From NCBI RefSeq assembly GCF_016901995.1, contig NZ_JACJLE010000003.1:46610-110609 (forward strand): a stretch of 64,000 nucleotides of DNA. Reading direction: 5' to 3'. The notes beneath the pieces were generated by a model. It was not told the DNA's origin. It saw nothing but the letters and a program-made list of their open reading frames with translations, and ran no database searches. Below are positions 41,596 to 50,756 of this stretch, one piece after another (the first letter of the stretch is position 1; each line of letters starts with the position of its first letter). Both the position numbers and the translations under genes were made by a program. The stretch is from Bacteroides caecigallinarum. GTDB lineage: Bacteria > Bacteroidota > Bacteroidia > Bacteroidales > Bacteroidaceae.

Positions 41596-43101
41596 TTATT
41601 TTCTTATTTCAATATCTATTCCTTGACGTGACAGCTCTTTCATAGCTTTTTCTATAGCTTCATAGTGTTCAGGAGCGATACCAAGTTTAGGCAAATCCAG
41701 AACAGGCAATTCCATCTGATTGTGCATATCCTTGTCTGCCACCTGATTGATGATCATACCTACGGCACTTGTATTGTTTGTTATAGGGTCTATAAGTATG
41801 AATGCACCTGTAGCCTTGTTGTCAGAATATGAGTCGAAGAACAGTTCCTTTGACGAAGTAAGGACAACCTTTGCTATCTGGTTCAACTGCATTGGAACAT
41901 CTTCTTTTGCAAGGCGGCCGTTTTCAACACTCAGGTGTTCCATTGTGTTGATATCTACCTTATATTCTATGCTGTCGATGCGTGTACGGCTTGTATTAGT
42001 TGTATGTTTTAGGAAGAATGATTTCTCCATGTCCATCTTCTCTTCGTCCATCCATACCAGCATGGCTTCGAAGTTACGTCCTATCATAGGAACATTGTCC
42101 GGATGTACAAGCATTTCACCTCTTGACACGTCTATTTCATCTTCCAGTGTTATGGTTACAGACATAGGAGGGAAAGCATAGTCTATCTCACCTTCGTATG
42201 TAACGATACTCTTTACGTGTGATTTCTTTCCTGACGGGAGAGCCATCACTTCGTCGCCTTTGTGTATAACACCTGAAGATACCTTTCCACAGAATCCGCG
42301 GAAATCAAGGTTAGGACGCAAAACGTACTGAACCAGATAACGGAAATCTTTCAGATTGTGGTCATTTCCGATATGTACTGTTTCAAGATATTCAAGCAAC
42401 GATGTGCCTTCGTACCATGGTGTGCGGTCTGATTTTTCTACCACGTTGTCACCTTCAAGAGCCGAAAGCGGTATGCACTGAATGTCCGGAATATTCAGAG
42501 GCTCAACGAAAGACTTATAGTCGTTGACAATCTTGTCGAACACTTCCTTTGAGAAATCTACAAGGTCCATCTTGTTTACAGCCAGAACCACGTGCTTGAT
42601 ACCAAGCAGCGAAACCAGATATGAATGGCGTTTTGTCTGGGTGATAACTCCTGTACGGGCATCAACAAGGATGATTGCAAGATTGGCTGTAGAACCACCT
42701 GTAATCATGTTGCGGGTATATTGTTCGTGTCCCGGAGTGTCGGCGATGATGAACTTACGGTTGTTTGTAGAGAAATATCTGTATGCCACGTCGATTGTGA
42801 TACCCTGTTCGCGTTCAGCTTTCAGACCGTCGAGCAACAGAGCATAGTCGATGTGTTCGCCTGCGTTACCTACACGCTTGCTGTCGCGTTCGAGTGCGTC
42901 AAGCTGGTCTTCGTAAAGTTTCTTGCTGTCGAACAGCAGACGGCCTATAAGAGTTGATTTACCGTCGTCAACAGAACCTGCTGTAAGGAAACGGAGCAAG
43001 TCCTTCTGTTCGTCTTTCTTTAGGAATTCCTCTATGGACATATTTCCGCGTGCTTCGCCTTCCATAGGGTTTCCTGATTTGTTTTTATCTAAAGTTTCCA
43101 T
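41596..43101 (-). CDS. cysN: Sulfate adenylyltransferase, GTPase subunit
   Basis: CysN hydrolyses GTP to drive APS formation by CysD. The 501 residues show G1 GSVDDGKST (42-50), G3 DTPGHEQ (121-127) and G4 NKMD (176-179), then two EF-Tu-like beta-barrel domains. Unlike many CysNC proteins there is no fused APS kinase; cysC is separate in the operon. The first 20 residues ([10 protein letters not shown]...) precede the usual start region [14 protein letters not shown], so a start at codon 21 is possible. The gap to cysD (98 bp) is filled with AT-rich repeat, whereas the sulfotransferase follows after 9 bp. Confidence 0.97.
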   Translation of the reverse strand: METLDKNKSGNPMEGEARGNMSIEEFLKKDEQKDLLRFLTAGSVDDGKSTLIGRLLFDSKKLYEDQLDALERDSKRVGNAGEHIDYALLLDGLKAEREQGITIDVAYRYFSTNNRKFIIADTPGHEQYTRNMITGGSTANLAIILVDARTGVITQTKRHSYLVSLLGIKHVVLAVNKMDLVDFSKEVFDKIVNDYKSFVEPLNIPDIQCIPLSALEGDNVVEKSDRTPWYEGTSLLEYLETVHIGNDHNLKDFRYLVQYVLRPNLDFRGFCGKVSSGVIHKGDEVMALPSGKKSHVKSIVTYEGEIDYAFPPMSVTITLEDEIDVSRGEMLVHPDNVPMIGRNFEAMLVWMDEEKMDMEKSFFLKHTTNTSRTRIDSIEYKVDINTMEHLSVENGRLAKEDVPMQLNQIAKVVLTSSKELFFDSYSDNKATGAFILIDPITNNTSAVGMIINQVADKDMHNQMELPVLDLPKLGIAPEHYEAIEKAMKELSRQGIDIEIRK

Positions 43102-43104
43102 TTT

Positions 43105-43199
43105 ACTCGATTAATAATTAATAATTAAAAGTGAATAATGAACAATTAATAATTATAACAGAGGCGTTTTTAATTATTAATTCTTTAATTTTTAATTAT
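43105..43199. repeat. AT-rich intergenic repeat between cysD and cysN
   Basis: Same TTAATAATTAATAATTA and TTTAATTTTTAATTA words as in the nuo operon gaps, arranged as complementary arms around a short unrelated core (ATAACAGAGGCG). The GATGTCATCCACCC core is absent. Confidence 0.65.
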
Positions 43200-44111
43200 C
43201 TAAAAATATCCTTCACGTTTTTTCTGCTCCATGCTGGCTTCCTGGTCGAAGTCAATCACACGTGTAGTACGTTCGCTCTTTGTAGTGGTCATCATTTCCT
43301 CCACAATCTTTTCGATAGTATCGGCTTCGCTTTCTATTGCTCCGGTAAGTGGCCAGCAGCCAAGAGTACGGAAACGTATCTTCTTCATTTCTATTTTATC
43401 TTTGTACTGTTCAGGCAGACGGTCGTCGTCAGGCATAATGAGCTGTCCGTCGATGTTTATGACCGGTCTTTCCTTTGCGAAGTACAAAGGAACGATAGGA
43501 ATATTTTCAAGACGTATGTACTGCCATATATCAAGTTCTGTCCAGTTGCTCAGAGGGAACACACGGATGCTTTCTCCTTTTCTGATGCGGGCATTATAAA
43601 TGTCCCAAAGTTCAGGACGCTGGTTTTTAGGATCCCACTGGTGGAACTCATTTCTGAAAGAGAATATACGTTCTTTTGCACGTGACTTTTCCTCGTCGCG
43701 GCGTGCACCACCGAATGCTGCATCGAATTTGTATTTGTCGAGTGCATTAAGCAAAGCCTGTGTCTTCATTAGGTCTGTATGGACTTTACTACCGTGAGTG
43801 AAAGGACCTACACCGGCTTTGAATGCCTCCATATTGCTTTCTACAATGAGATTCCAGCCATATTTTTTTGCATATTCATCGCGGAACTGAATCATTTCCT
43901 TGAATTTCCATTTTGAGTCGATATGCATAAGAGGGAATGGTACCTTGCCCGGTGCAAAAGCTTTTTCTGCCAGACGTACCATTACAGATGAATCCTTGCC
44001 TATACTGTAAAGCATGACAGGATTTTCGAATTCGGCAGCCACTTCACGTATAATGTGGATAGACTCAGCTTCCAGTTCCTTCAAGTGGCTAAGTTTATAT
44101 TCTTCGATCAT
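43200..44111 (-). CDS. cysD: Sulfate adenylyltransferase, catalytic subunit
   Basis: CysD condenses sulfate and ATP to APS. The 303-residue protein has the PP-loop [16 protein letters not shown] (about 36-51), [20 protein letters not shown] (about 129-148) and the C-terminal [14 protein letters not shown], all diagnostic of the family. It forms a heterodimer with CysN encoded next. The 15-bp gap from cysC supports co-translation. Confidence 0.98.
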   Translation of the reverse strand: MIEEYKLSHLKELEAESIHIIREVAAEFENPVMLYSIGKDSSVMVRLAEKAFAPGKVPFPLMHIDSKWKFKEMIQFRDEYAKKYGWNLIVESNMEAFKAGVGPFTHGSKVHTDLMKTQALLNALDKYKFDAAFGGARRDEEKSRAKERIFSFRNEFHQWDPKNQRPELWDIYNARIRKGESIRVFPLSNWTELDIWQYIRLENIPIVPLYFAKERPVINIDGQLIMPDDDRLPEQYKDKIEMKKIRFRTLGCWPLTGAIESEADTIEKIVEEMMTTTKSERTTRVIDFDQEASMEQKKREGYF

Positions 44112-44126
44112 ATTTTTATTTTGTTT

Positions 44127-44738
44127 TTAGTCTTTTTTGAATGATATTTTAGGAAGTATAAGTTCCAGAAGTTTGTTTACAGACTCCTCAACACTCAGTT
44201 TTGACGTATCTATAGACAAAGCCGGGTTAGCCGGAGCTTCGAAAGGTGCTGATATACCTGTGAAGTTCTTTATTTCTCCACGTCTGGCTTTTGCATAAAG
44301 GCCTTTCACATCTCTTCTCTCGCATTCCTCTATAGGTGTGCTTACAAATATTTCAAGGAAATTTTCTTTTCCTATAATATTGGCAGCCATTTCACGAATG
44401 TCATTGTTAGGACTTATAAAGGCTGCAATAGTGATTATACCGGTATCTACAAACAGTTTTCCTATTTCGGCTATGCGTCGGATATTTTCTACTCTGTCTT
44501 CTTCAGAGAATCCCAAGTTGTTGTTTATTCCGCTGCGGATATTGTCTCCGTCAAGAATTCTGCATAGCAGACCACGCTTTTGCAATTCCCTTTCAAGAGC
44601 TATTGCAATCGTGCTTTTACCTGAGCCGCTCAGTCCGGTGAACCAAATCATCACGCTATGCTGATGAAGCAGTTCTTCCTTGTCGGCTCTGGTGAGCATC
44701 TTATCGAATATAGGATAAATGTTGTTTTTATTTTCCAT
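44127..44738 (-). CDS. cysC: Adenylylsulfate kinase
   Basis: CysC phosphorylates APS to PAPS, the sulfonate donor. The 203 residues show Walker A GLSGSGKS (35-42), the APS-binding DGDNIRSGINNNLGFSEEDR (63-82), FISPNNDIREMA and the lid GLYAKARRGEIKNFTGISAP. It lies between the SLC13-type transporter gene (24 bp) and cysD (15 bp). Confidence 0.98.
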   Translation of the reverse strand: MENKNNIYPIFDKMLTRADKEELLHQHSVMIWFTGLSGSGKSTIAIALERELQKRGLLCRILDGDNIRSGINNNLGFSEEDRVENIRRIAEIGKLFVDTGIITIAAFISPNNDIREMAANIIGKENFLEIFVSTPIEECERRDVKGLYAKARRGEIKNFTGISAPFEAPANPALSIDTSKLSVEESVNKLLELILPKISFKKD

Positions 44739-44762
44739 ATATGTCTAGTTTTTATTTATTTC

Positions 44763-46304
44763 TTAAAATGGCCAAATTTGCGGTATAAGGAGTACCGAAA
44801 TTATGAAAGTAATGATATTAAGCGGCAGACCTATGCGTACAAAGTCTGTAAACTTATAATTACCGATACCTTGTACTATAAGGTTTGTCTGATAACCGAT
44901 AGGAGTGGAGAAACTGGCCGAGGCTGCCACACATACGATGACAAAGAATGGCATAGGGCTTACTCCAAGCTGTTGCGACAGTGACAAGGCAAGCGGAAAC
45001 GACAACGCCGCAGCTGCATTGTTTGTTATCAGTTCGGTAAAGATGTTCGTTATTATAAACATTGCCGCCAGCAATACATACGGACCATAACTATGGCTAA
45101 GTCCTATAATCTGGCTCGCTATCAGGTCGGAAACCCCTGAATTCACCATAGCCTTGCTGATACCGAATGCACATGCAATGGTTATCAGCACGTCCCATGA
45201 TATGTATTTGGTGTATTTGCGTGGAGGAAATATCTTTGTCCATGCCATAATAACTGTAGTTACCGACACGAAGAAGAACATATCCAGCTTGATTCCTTCG
45301 GGCAACATCTTCTGTACGGCAGGAAGTTCGCCTACTGTAGCACCTATAATCATAATCAATAATAATGTAAGGGCAAGCCAGCGCTTTTTCTTTCCTACAG
45401 GTTCTACGTCCTTGCCGTTTGCCAGCATGATGAAGACAGACGATTCACCCCATGTCTTGATGAAACTGTCGTCTGCCATTATTACCAGAGTATCGTTCTC
45501 GCGGAAGTGCATCTTCGAAAGATTGGTATATGTATTACCGTTTCTTCTCAATTCCTTTATCTCTGCACCATAGTGGCGTTTGAAGTCGAAGTCGGAAATG
45601 CGGCGGTTGATACCAGGAAAACGTGCTCCTATTACAGCCTCTATAGGATGAAGCGACGGATCATCTTCGCCTGAAATAACCTGATCAGGACGTTGCGCAG
45701 GGAGCAGTCTCTTTGAGAAAACGAACAGATATATGATACCGGCAAGTGCTATGAAGATACCTACCTTGCCAAGCTCAAACATACTGAATCCTTTCATTCC
45801 TGCATCCTGTATCATGCTGTGTACCACTAGATTTGTAGAAGTTCCTATAAGTGTACACATACCTCCTAAAATCGTTACATACGACAGAGGAATGAGGAAA
45901 TAAGTGGCAGGAAGCTTTACGTAGTTTGCCCACCTCTTTATTATTGGCGCAAAAATTACCACAACCGGAGTGTTGTTGAGGAATGCCGATATGAAGGCAA
46001 TACTTGGCAACATCCTTAGTTGAGCCTTGAAAACATTTATATTTTCTACGGGAAGCAGATTCTTTATAAGTTTTGTCAGAGCGCCGCTTTGGCGTATTCC
46101 TTCACTTACAAGGAACAGCATAGCCACAGTTATCATACCTTTGTTGCTGAATCCCTCAAGCATTTCTTTCGGAGTCAATATTCCGGTGCATAGGAAAACC
46201 ACGAGAACGGAGAACAAAATCATTCCCGGTCTCATTTTATCAGCAATTAGTGCTGCGAGCATCCCTACAAGTGAGACAAGTACTATGATTATTTCGTGCG
46301 ACAT
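44763..46304 (-). CDS. SLC13/DASS-family anion transporter with a TrkA-C domain
   Basis: A 513-residue inner-membrane carrier of the divalent anion:Na+ symporter group. Ten or more hydrophobic segments form two inverted halves. The conserved hairpin sequences include AFLNNTPVVVIFAPI (about 109-123) and LITNNAAAALSFPLALSLSQ near 418-437. A cytosolic TrkA-C/RCK_C domain interrupts them (about 205-290, RENDTLVIMADDSF). Placed between cysQ and cysC, it most likely brings in sulfate for PAPS synthesis. Export of a sulfonated product cannot be excluded. Confidence 0.92.
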   Translation of the reverse strand: MSHEIIIVLVSLVGMLAALIADKMRPGMILFSVLVVFLCTGILTPKEMLEGFSNKGMITVAMLFLVSEGIRQSGALTKLIKNLLPVENINVFKAQLRMLPSIAFISAFLNNTPVVVIFAPIIKRWANYVKLPATYFLIPLSYVTILGGMCTLIGTSTNLVVHSMIQDAGMKGFSMFELGKVGIFIALAGIIYLFVFSKRLLPAQRPDQVISGEDDPSLHPIEAVIGARFPGINRRISDFDFKRHYGAEIKELRRNGNTYTNLSKMHFRENDTLVIMADDSFIKTWGESSVFIMLANGKDVEPVGKKKRWLALTLLLIMIIGATVGELPAVQKMLPEGIKLDMFFFVSVTTVIMAWTKIFPPRKYTKYISWDVLITIACAFGISKAMVNSGVSDLIASQIIGLSHSYGPYVLLAAMFIITNIFTELITNNAAAALSFPLALSLSQQLGVSPMPFFVIVCVAASASFSTPIGYQTNLIVQGIGNYKFTDFVRIGLPLNIITFIISVLLIPQIWPF

Positions 46305-46320
46305 CTTTTTTATTCTTATC

Positions 46321-47127
46321 TTACTTGGCTATGAACCACGGGTTCAATAAATCTTCTTTATTATATGAGAGTGGCGTTTTCTCGTCTGTGTGATATACCT
46401 CTCTTCCGGCAGCACGGATAATGGCGTGTCCGGCAGCTGTATCCCATTCCATTGTCGGAGCGAAACGCGGATAAATATCTGCCTTGCCTTCGGCTATGAG
46501 ACATAGTTTTAGAGAGCTGCCTTTTGATACAGTCTCTACATCAGGGTGTAATTCTTTAACCTTTTCGATAAATTCTTCTGTCTCAGGAGAAAGATGCGAA
46601 CGAGAAGCCACTACTACGAATTTATTTCTTTCTTCTCTTATAGGAAGATGTATGGCTCTTGATGTCAGCGAAGAGAATGTTTCTTCTTCAGAAACTGAAT
46701 TTATATTTTCCACTTTGAATGCACCGTGTTCACAGTCGCCCAGATATAATTCTTCCTTTACCGGAATATATATTACTCCGGCTTGAGGCGTACCGTTTTT
46801 TACGTATGCTATATTAACGGTGAATTCGCCATTCTTTTTTATGAATTCCTTTGTTCCGTCCAGCGGATCGACTATCCACAACTCGTTCCATTCCTTTCTG
46901 TTTTCGAATGGAAGCTTCTTGCCTTCCTCACTCAGTACAGGAATATTTGTCGATGAAAGTATTCCGCTGATAACTTCATGCGCTTTCCTGTCGGCTATTG
47001 TCAGAGGTGAATTGTCTGCTTTCTTTTCAATTTCAAAATCCGCATTCGGATCAGTATAGACGCTCATTATTTTCGCACCTGCTTCTATTGCAGCACGGAC
47101 TGCGACCATCAATATATTTTTATCCAT
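46321..47127 (-). CDS. cysQ: 3'(2'),5'-bisphosphate nucleotidase CysQ
   Basis: CysQ dephosphorylates PAP, the inhibitory by-product of sulfotransferases, to AMP. The 268-residue protein has the inositol-phosphatase-fold metal motifs: DNSPLTIADRKA (about 38-49), SEEGK (66-70), IVDPLDGTKEF (85-95) and WDTAAGHAII (about 222-231). It is the first gene of the sulfation operon, with a -7 box upstream. Placing PAP removal at the head of the operon fits heavy sulfotransferase flux. Confidence 0.97.
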   Translation of the reverse strand: MDKNILMVAVRAAIEAGAKIMSVYTDPNADFEIEKKADNSPLTIADRKAHEVISGILSSTNIPVLSEEGKKLPFENRKEWNELWIVDPLDGTKEFIKKNGEFTVNIAYVKNGTPQAGVIYIPVKEELYLGDCEHGAFKVENINSVSEEETFSSLTSRAIHLPIREERNKFVVVASRSHLSPETEEFIEKVKELHPDVETVSKGSSLKLCLIAEGKADIYPRFAPTMEWDTAAGHAIIRAAGREVYHTDEKTPLSYNKEDLLNPWFIAK

Positions 47128-47198
47128 AATCTATAAATCGCTGTAAAATAAGTACTTTTTTTCTAAAAGCCTGTAGTTGAAAACTCTGAATTCTTGGA

Positions 47199-47206
47199 CA
47201 AAGTTA
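47199..47206 (-). promoter_or_regulatory. -7 box for the cysQ-sulfotransferase operon
   Basis: The minus strand reads TAACTTTG, an exact TAnnTTTG match, 72 bp before the cysQ start. No close match to TTTG stands at -33. The 110-bp gap to the upstream permease gene also marks a new transcription unit. Confidence 0.6.
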
Positions 47207-47237
47207 CGTTTTATAACTTATTTTAAGATATAAGACA

Positions 47238-48896
47238 TTACGATAGCGCAGGTTTGGAGTGTTTCCACATTCTGTACATGTAGTATGCACAATGTGTCAC
47301 TGCAAAGACAAATGATATGGTCAGCAATGTCTTATCTGCTTCCCAGCCTACTGTCTGTTGATGCCATAGTCCTGTTATTATGCTCAGTACGGACAATGAT
47401 ATCCCCATGATATTCAGCACCATATCTCCCTTCCTTATTTTTATTCCTTTTTCCAGTTTACTGTGTCTGATACCGTATGATGCATATACGTCTAGTCCTA
47501 TCAGCATCCAGAGTACGAGTCTTATCCATGTATCGGCAGGCAGGAAACACATCATACACAGGCATGTCAGTATTCCCAGTATCGGTACTGCCGGTACAAA
47601 CGGAGTTTTGAATGCTCTTGGTGCATCCGGCATTGTCTTTCTCACAACAAGAATTCCGGCGCATACCAGTGTGAATGCAAGAAGTGTTCCTATGCTTGTC
47701 ATCTCGCCCGCCACCTGTGCAGGTACAAATCCTGCCAGCAGACTTACAACCACCATAAATAACAAATTACTGTGTACTGGTGTTCTTGTCTTTTCGTTTA
47801 TTTTTGAAAAAAACTTCGGAAGCAGACCGTCGTGGCTCATACTCAGGAAAACACGGCTCTGTCCCATAAGAGTCACCATTATGACAGAACAGTAACCGAA
47901 CAGTATCGCCAGAATTATGGCCTTGTTGAGCCAAGGATATGCAGGAATGATTGTTCCTGAAGCATCAGCAGTTCCCATATTTTCTATGGCAACGGCTACA
48001 GGTGCTATTCCCACATGACCTTTGAACTCGGTATAGTTCGCCACACCTGTCATCACGTGTGCAAACAGAATGTATAAAACAGTACAAACCAGAAGTGAAA
48101 CCAGAATTCCTATAGGCATGTCGCGTTTAGGGTTCTTTGTCTCCTGTGCTGCTGTACTTACAGCATCGAAACCGAGAAAGGCAAAGAATACTATTGCCGC
48201 ACCGCGGAATATTCCGGATATACCGAACTCACCCAGCTTTCCGGTATTTTCAGGGATGTATGGAGTATAATTGTCTGCCTGAATGAATTTCCACCCCAGT
48301 ACTACGAAAACCAGGATTACGGCTATCTTCAGAAATACTATAAAACCGTTGAATATGGAACTTCCTGCCGTACCTCGCATCAGTATGATGCTCATCATTA
48401 TTACAATGAGTATTGCAGGTATGTTTATTATACCCCCGTCCCATGGGCAGGCCGTAAGATGATGGGGTAGGGATATACCTATACTTTCCAGAAAGACCAC
48501 CATGTATCTGCTCCAGCTTATGCTTACGGTAGTTGCGGCAACGGTGTATTCCAAAACAAGATCCCAGCCTATAATCCATGCTATGAGTTCGCCCATAGTG
48601 GCATACGAGTATGTATAAGCACTGCCCGACACAGGAATCATCGAAGCAAATTCAGCGTAGCACAGACCTGCAAAGCAGCATCCTATGGCTGCAATTATGA
48701 ACGACAGAGTTATGGCAGGTCCTGTAAATTCGGATGCTACAGTTCCTGTAATGGAGAAAAGTCCTGCACCTATTATTACTCCAACTCCAAGAGCTACAAG
48801 GCTTATAGGACCAAGCACTCTTTTCAGAGTCTTACTGCCGGAAGCCTGCGCTTCTGCCTGCAGAGTTTCAATGCTTTTTCTTATAAATAGTCCCAT
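47238..48896 (-). CDS. Cationic amino acid transporter-type APC permease
   Basis: About 552 residues with 12-14 membrane segments. APC-family signatures: LGVGVIIGAGLFSITGTVA (about 35-53) in helix 1, the helix 2 and 3 stretch LCYAEFASMIPVSGSAYTYS, and FFAFLGFDAVSTAAQETKNP (about 245-264) in helix 6. It resembles CAT/YfnA-like permeases for basic or other amino acids; the exact substrate cannot be assigned. The frame extends to 48968, but that would overlap rsgA by 41 bp, so ATG at 48896 (MGLFIRKSIETLQ) is chosen. Confidence 0.9.
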   Translation of the reverse strand: MGLFIRKSIETLQAEAQASGSKTLKRVLGPISLVALGVGVIIGAGLFSITGTVASEFTGPAITLSFIIAAIGCCFAGLCYAEFASMIPVSGSAYTYSYATMGELIAWIIGWDLVLEYTVAATTVSISWSRYMVVFLESIGISLPHHLTACPWDGGIINIPAILIVIMMSIILMRGTAGSSIFNGFIVFLKIAVILVFVVLGWKFIQADNYTPYIPENTGKLGEFGISGIFRGAAIVFFAFLGFDAVSTAAQETKNPKRDMPIGILVSLLVCTVLYILFAHVMTGVANYTEFKGHVGIAPVAVAIENMGTADASGTIIPAYPWLNKAIILAILFGYCSVIMVTLMGQSRVFLSMSHDGLLPKFFSKINEKTRTPVHSNLLFMVVVSLLAGFVPAQVAGEMTSIGTLLAFTLVCAGILVVRKTMPDAPRAFKTPFVPAVPILGILTCLCMMCFLPADTWIRLVLWMLIGLDVYASYGIRHSKLEKGIKIRKGDMVLNIMGISLSVLSIITGLWHQQTVGWEADKTLLTISFVFAVTHCAYYMYRMWKHSKPALS

Positions 48897-48927
48897 TCTG
48901 TTTTTAGTTGTAGATGTATTTATGTCT

Positions 48928-49863
48928 TTAATATGCCGAACGGTATTTGCCGTCCTCTTTATCGTCAAGTATGCTCAGATAAGAAGTATATCTTGATTCG
49001 CTTATGTAATGTTTTTCTACGGCCTCCCTCACTGCACATCCCGGTTCATGACGGTGTGTACAGTTGCCATATTTGCAATCGGCCGAGAATTTGAATATTT
49101 CCTTGAAATAGTGTCCCACCTCTTCATCTTCCATGTCGAATGTACCGAAACCTTTTATTCCCGGAGTGTCGATTATGTATCCTCCTCCGTTTACGGGGAA
49201 CATTTCGGAGAATGTCGTGGTGTGCATACCTTTGTTGTGGACATTCGAAATATCACCTGTTTTCAGATTTTGTTCCGGCAGAATGGCATTGATAAGTGTG
49301 GATTTTCCTACTCCGGAGTTTCCGGAGAAAAGTGTTATCTTACCTTCAAGGGCCTTTTTGATTTCTTCAATTCCTATGTTGTTCAGAGCCGAGACCTTAT
49401 AACACTGATACCCGATAGTGGTGTATAGGTTTATAAGTCCGTCCAGATATCTGTTCTCGTCTTCCGAATATCGGTCTGTCTTGTTGAAAACCAGACATAC
49501 CGGTACACGATATGCTTCGGCCGATGCCAGAAAGCGGTCGATGAATGTGGTCGATGTCTCAGGATAGTTTACTGTTACGATAAGCATGCACTGGTCAAGG
49601 TTTGATGCTATGATGTGCGATTGCTTTGAAAGGTTGGATGAACGTCGTATTATATAGTTCTTTCGGTCTTCAATTTCTGTTATGAATGCAGTGCCTTCCT
49701 GATTGCGTATGATTTTCACACGGTCGCCAACAGCTACCGGGTTTGTACTTCTGATACCTTTCAGTCGGAAATTACCTTTAATCTTGCATTCCACCGTGCT
49801 GCCTTCGTCTGTTTTAACGAGATACCAGCTACCTGTATTTTTAATTACTAAACCTTTATCCAA
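48928..49863 (-). CDS. rsgA: Ribosome small subunit-dependent GTPase A
   Basis: Circularly permuted GTPase of 311 residues that checks late 30S assembly. Order: N-terminal OB domain, G4 NKTD (about 123-126), G1 [10 protein letters not shown] (about 178-187), G3 DTPGIKGF, then a zinc motif with C-x4-C-x-H-x5-C ([14 protein letters not shown]). The start is TTG at 49863, because the family N-terminus ([17 protein letters not shown]) begins there and no in-frame ATG is available upstream. Lies 31 bp before the permease gene. Confidence 0.96.
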   Translation of the reverse strand: MDKGLVIKNTGSWYLVKTDEGSTVECKIKGNFRLKGIRSTNPVAVGDRVKIIRNQEGTAFITEIEDRKNYIIRRSSNLSKQSHIIASNLDQCMLIVTVNYPETSTTFIDRFLASAEAYRVPVCLVFNKTDRYSEDENRYLDGLINLYTTIGYQCYKVSALNNIGIEEIKKALEGKITLFSGNSGVGKSTLINAILPEQNLKTGDISNVHNKGMHTTTFSEMFPVNGGGYIIDTPGIKGFGTFDMEDEEVGHYFKEIFKFSADCKYGNCTHRHEPGCAVREAVEKHYISESRYTSYLSILDDKEDGKYRSAY

Positions 49864-49912
49864 AAGAGTTGATTTTTTGTAATTGTGAATTAGTGATATT
49901 ATTTAATAAAGA

Positions 49913-49970
49913 AAAGAAGAAACTGCATTACTGTGTTTTTGGGAAAAAATGGTAGTGCAGATTCTTCTTT
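49913..49970 (-). terminator. Hairpin after frr
   Basis: A long inverted repeat (AAAGAAGAA-CTGCATTAC and its near-complement at 49952-49970, one mismatch and one G-T pair) lies 47 bp after the frr stop. The T tract is modest, so termination is probable but not certain. Confidence 0.65.
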
Positions 49971-50016
49971 CTTTTATAGTGTATAAATGTATTGGTGTAT
50001 GAACCAATAAAAAACA

Positions 50017-50577
50017 TTATACTGTCATGATTTCCTTATCCTTGGCAGCAAACATGTCGTCAATCTGCTTGATAAACTTGTCGTGTATCTTCTGCAGTTT
50101 TGCTTCGCTGTTTTTCTGCTCGTCTTCAGGCATACCGTCTTTTACAGCTTTCTTCAATGCGTCGATTGCATCGCGGCGAGCGTTACGGATACTTACTTTT
50201 GCAGTTTCAACTTCGCCTTTACACTGTTTTGACAATTGTTTACGGCGTTCCTCTGTCAATGGAGGGATACCGATACGTATGATTTCGCCATTGTTTTCAG
50301 GCATAATTCCAAGTTCTGAGTCTATGATGGCTTTCTCAATCACGCGGAACATGCTCTTGTCCCAAGGCTTGATAGCTATGCTTCTGGCATCAGGAGTAGT
50401 TACTGCTGCCACATTGTTGATTGGAACCATGCTTCCGTATGAGTCAACTTTGATGCCGTCCAACAAACGTACATCTGCTTTTCCTGCGCGGATATGTGCC
50501 AATGCTTCGTCAAGGTACATGACTGCCATGTCCATTTTCTCTTCAGCTTCGCTGATTATAGTTTTTGAATCTGCCAT
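50017..50577 (-). CDS. frr: Ribosome recycling factor
   Basis: RRF splits post-termination ribosomes together with EF-G. The 186-residue protein has the standard length and motifs: the N-terminal helix, [22 protein letters not shown] (in pieces, about 27-48), [16 protein letters not shown] (about 73-88), [14 protein letters not shown] (about 109-122) and the C-terminal long helix. It is transcribed as its own unit, 153 bp upstream of rsgA. Confidence 0.98.
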   Translation of the reverse strand: MADSKTIISEAEEKMDMAVMYLDEALAHIRAGKADVRLLDGIKVDSYGSMVPINNVAAVTTPDARSIAIKPWDKSMFRVIEKAIIDSELGIMPENNGEIIRIGIPPLTEERRKQLSKQCKGEVETAKVSIRNARRDAIDALKKAVKDGMPEDEQKNSEAKLQKIHDKFIKQIDDMFAAKDKEIMTV

Positions 50578-50690
50578 TATTTTTTAATTTTTAGGTTATG
50601 CTGTTATGTGATAATATTTTAAGTGAACAAAAGTATGTGTTTTTTTGCTCTTTTGCAATAGTTGATGTATAAATTGATATTCTAAAATGA

Positions 50691-50739
50691 AACTATCCTG
50701 CTTCGCCACGGTTATTATGCTGTGCGAAACAGGATAGTT
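50691..50739 (-). terminator. Terminator after the PepSY-like lipoprotein gene
   Basis: AACTATCCTG with its complement at 50730-50739, an inner TTCGC/GCGAA extension, then ATTTTAGA on the minus strand. Confidence 0.75.
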
Positions 50740-50756
50740 CAATATATGTAAGCCTT

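Noticed and set aside
40480..47127. Reading the cysQ-cysN region as an assimilatory sulfate reduction operon
   Set aside because: No PAPS reductase, sulfite reductase or siroheme gene is present, while a sulfotransferase ends the operon.
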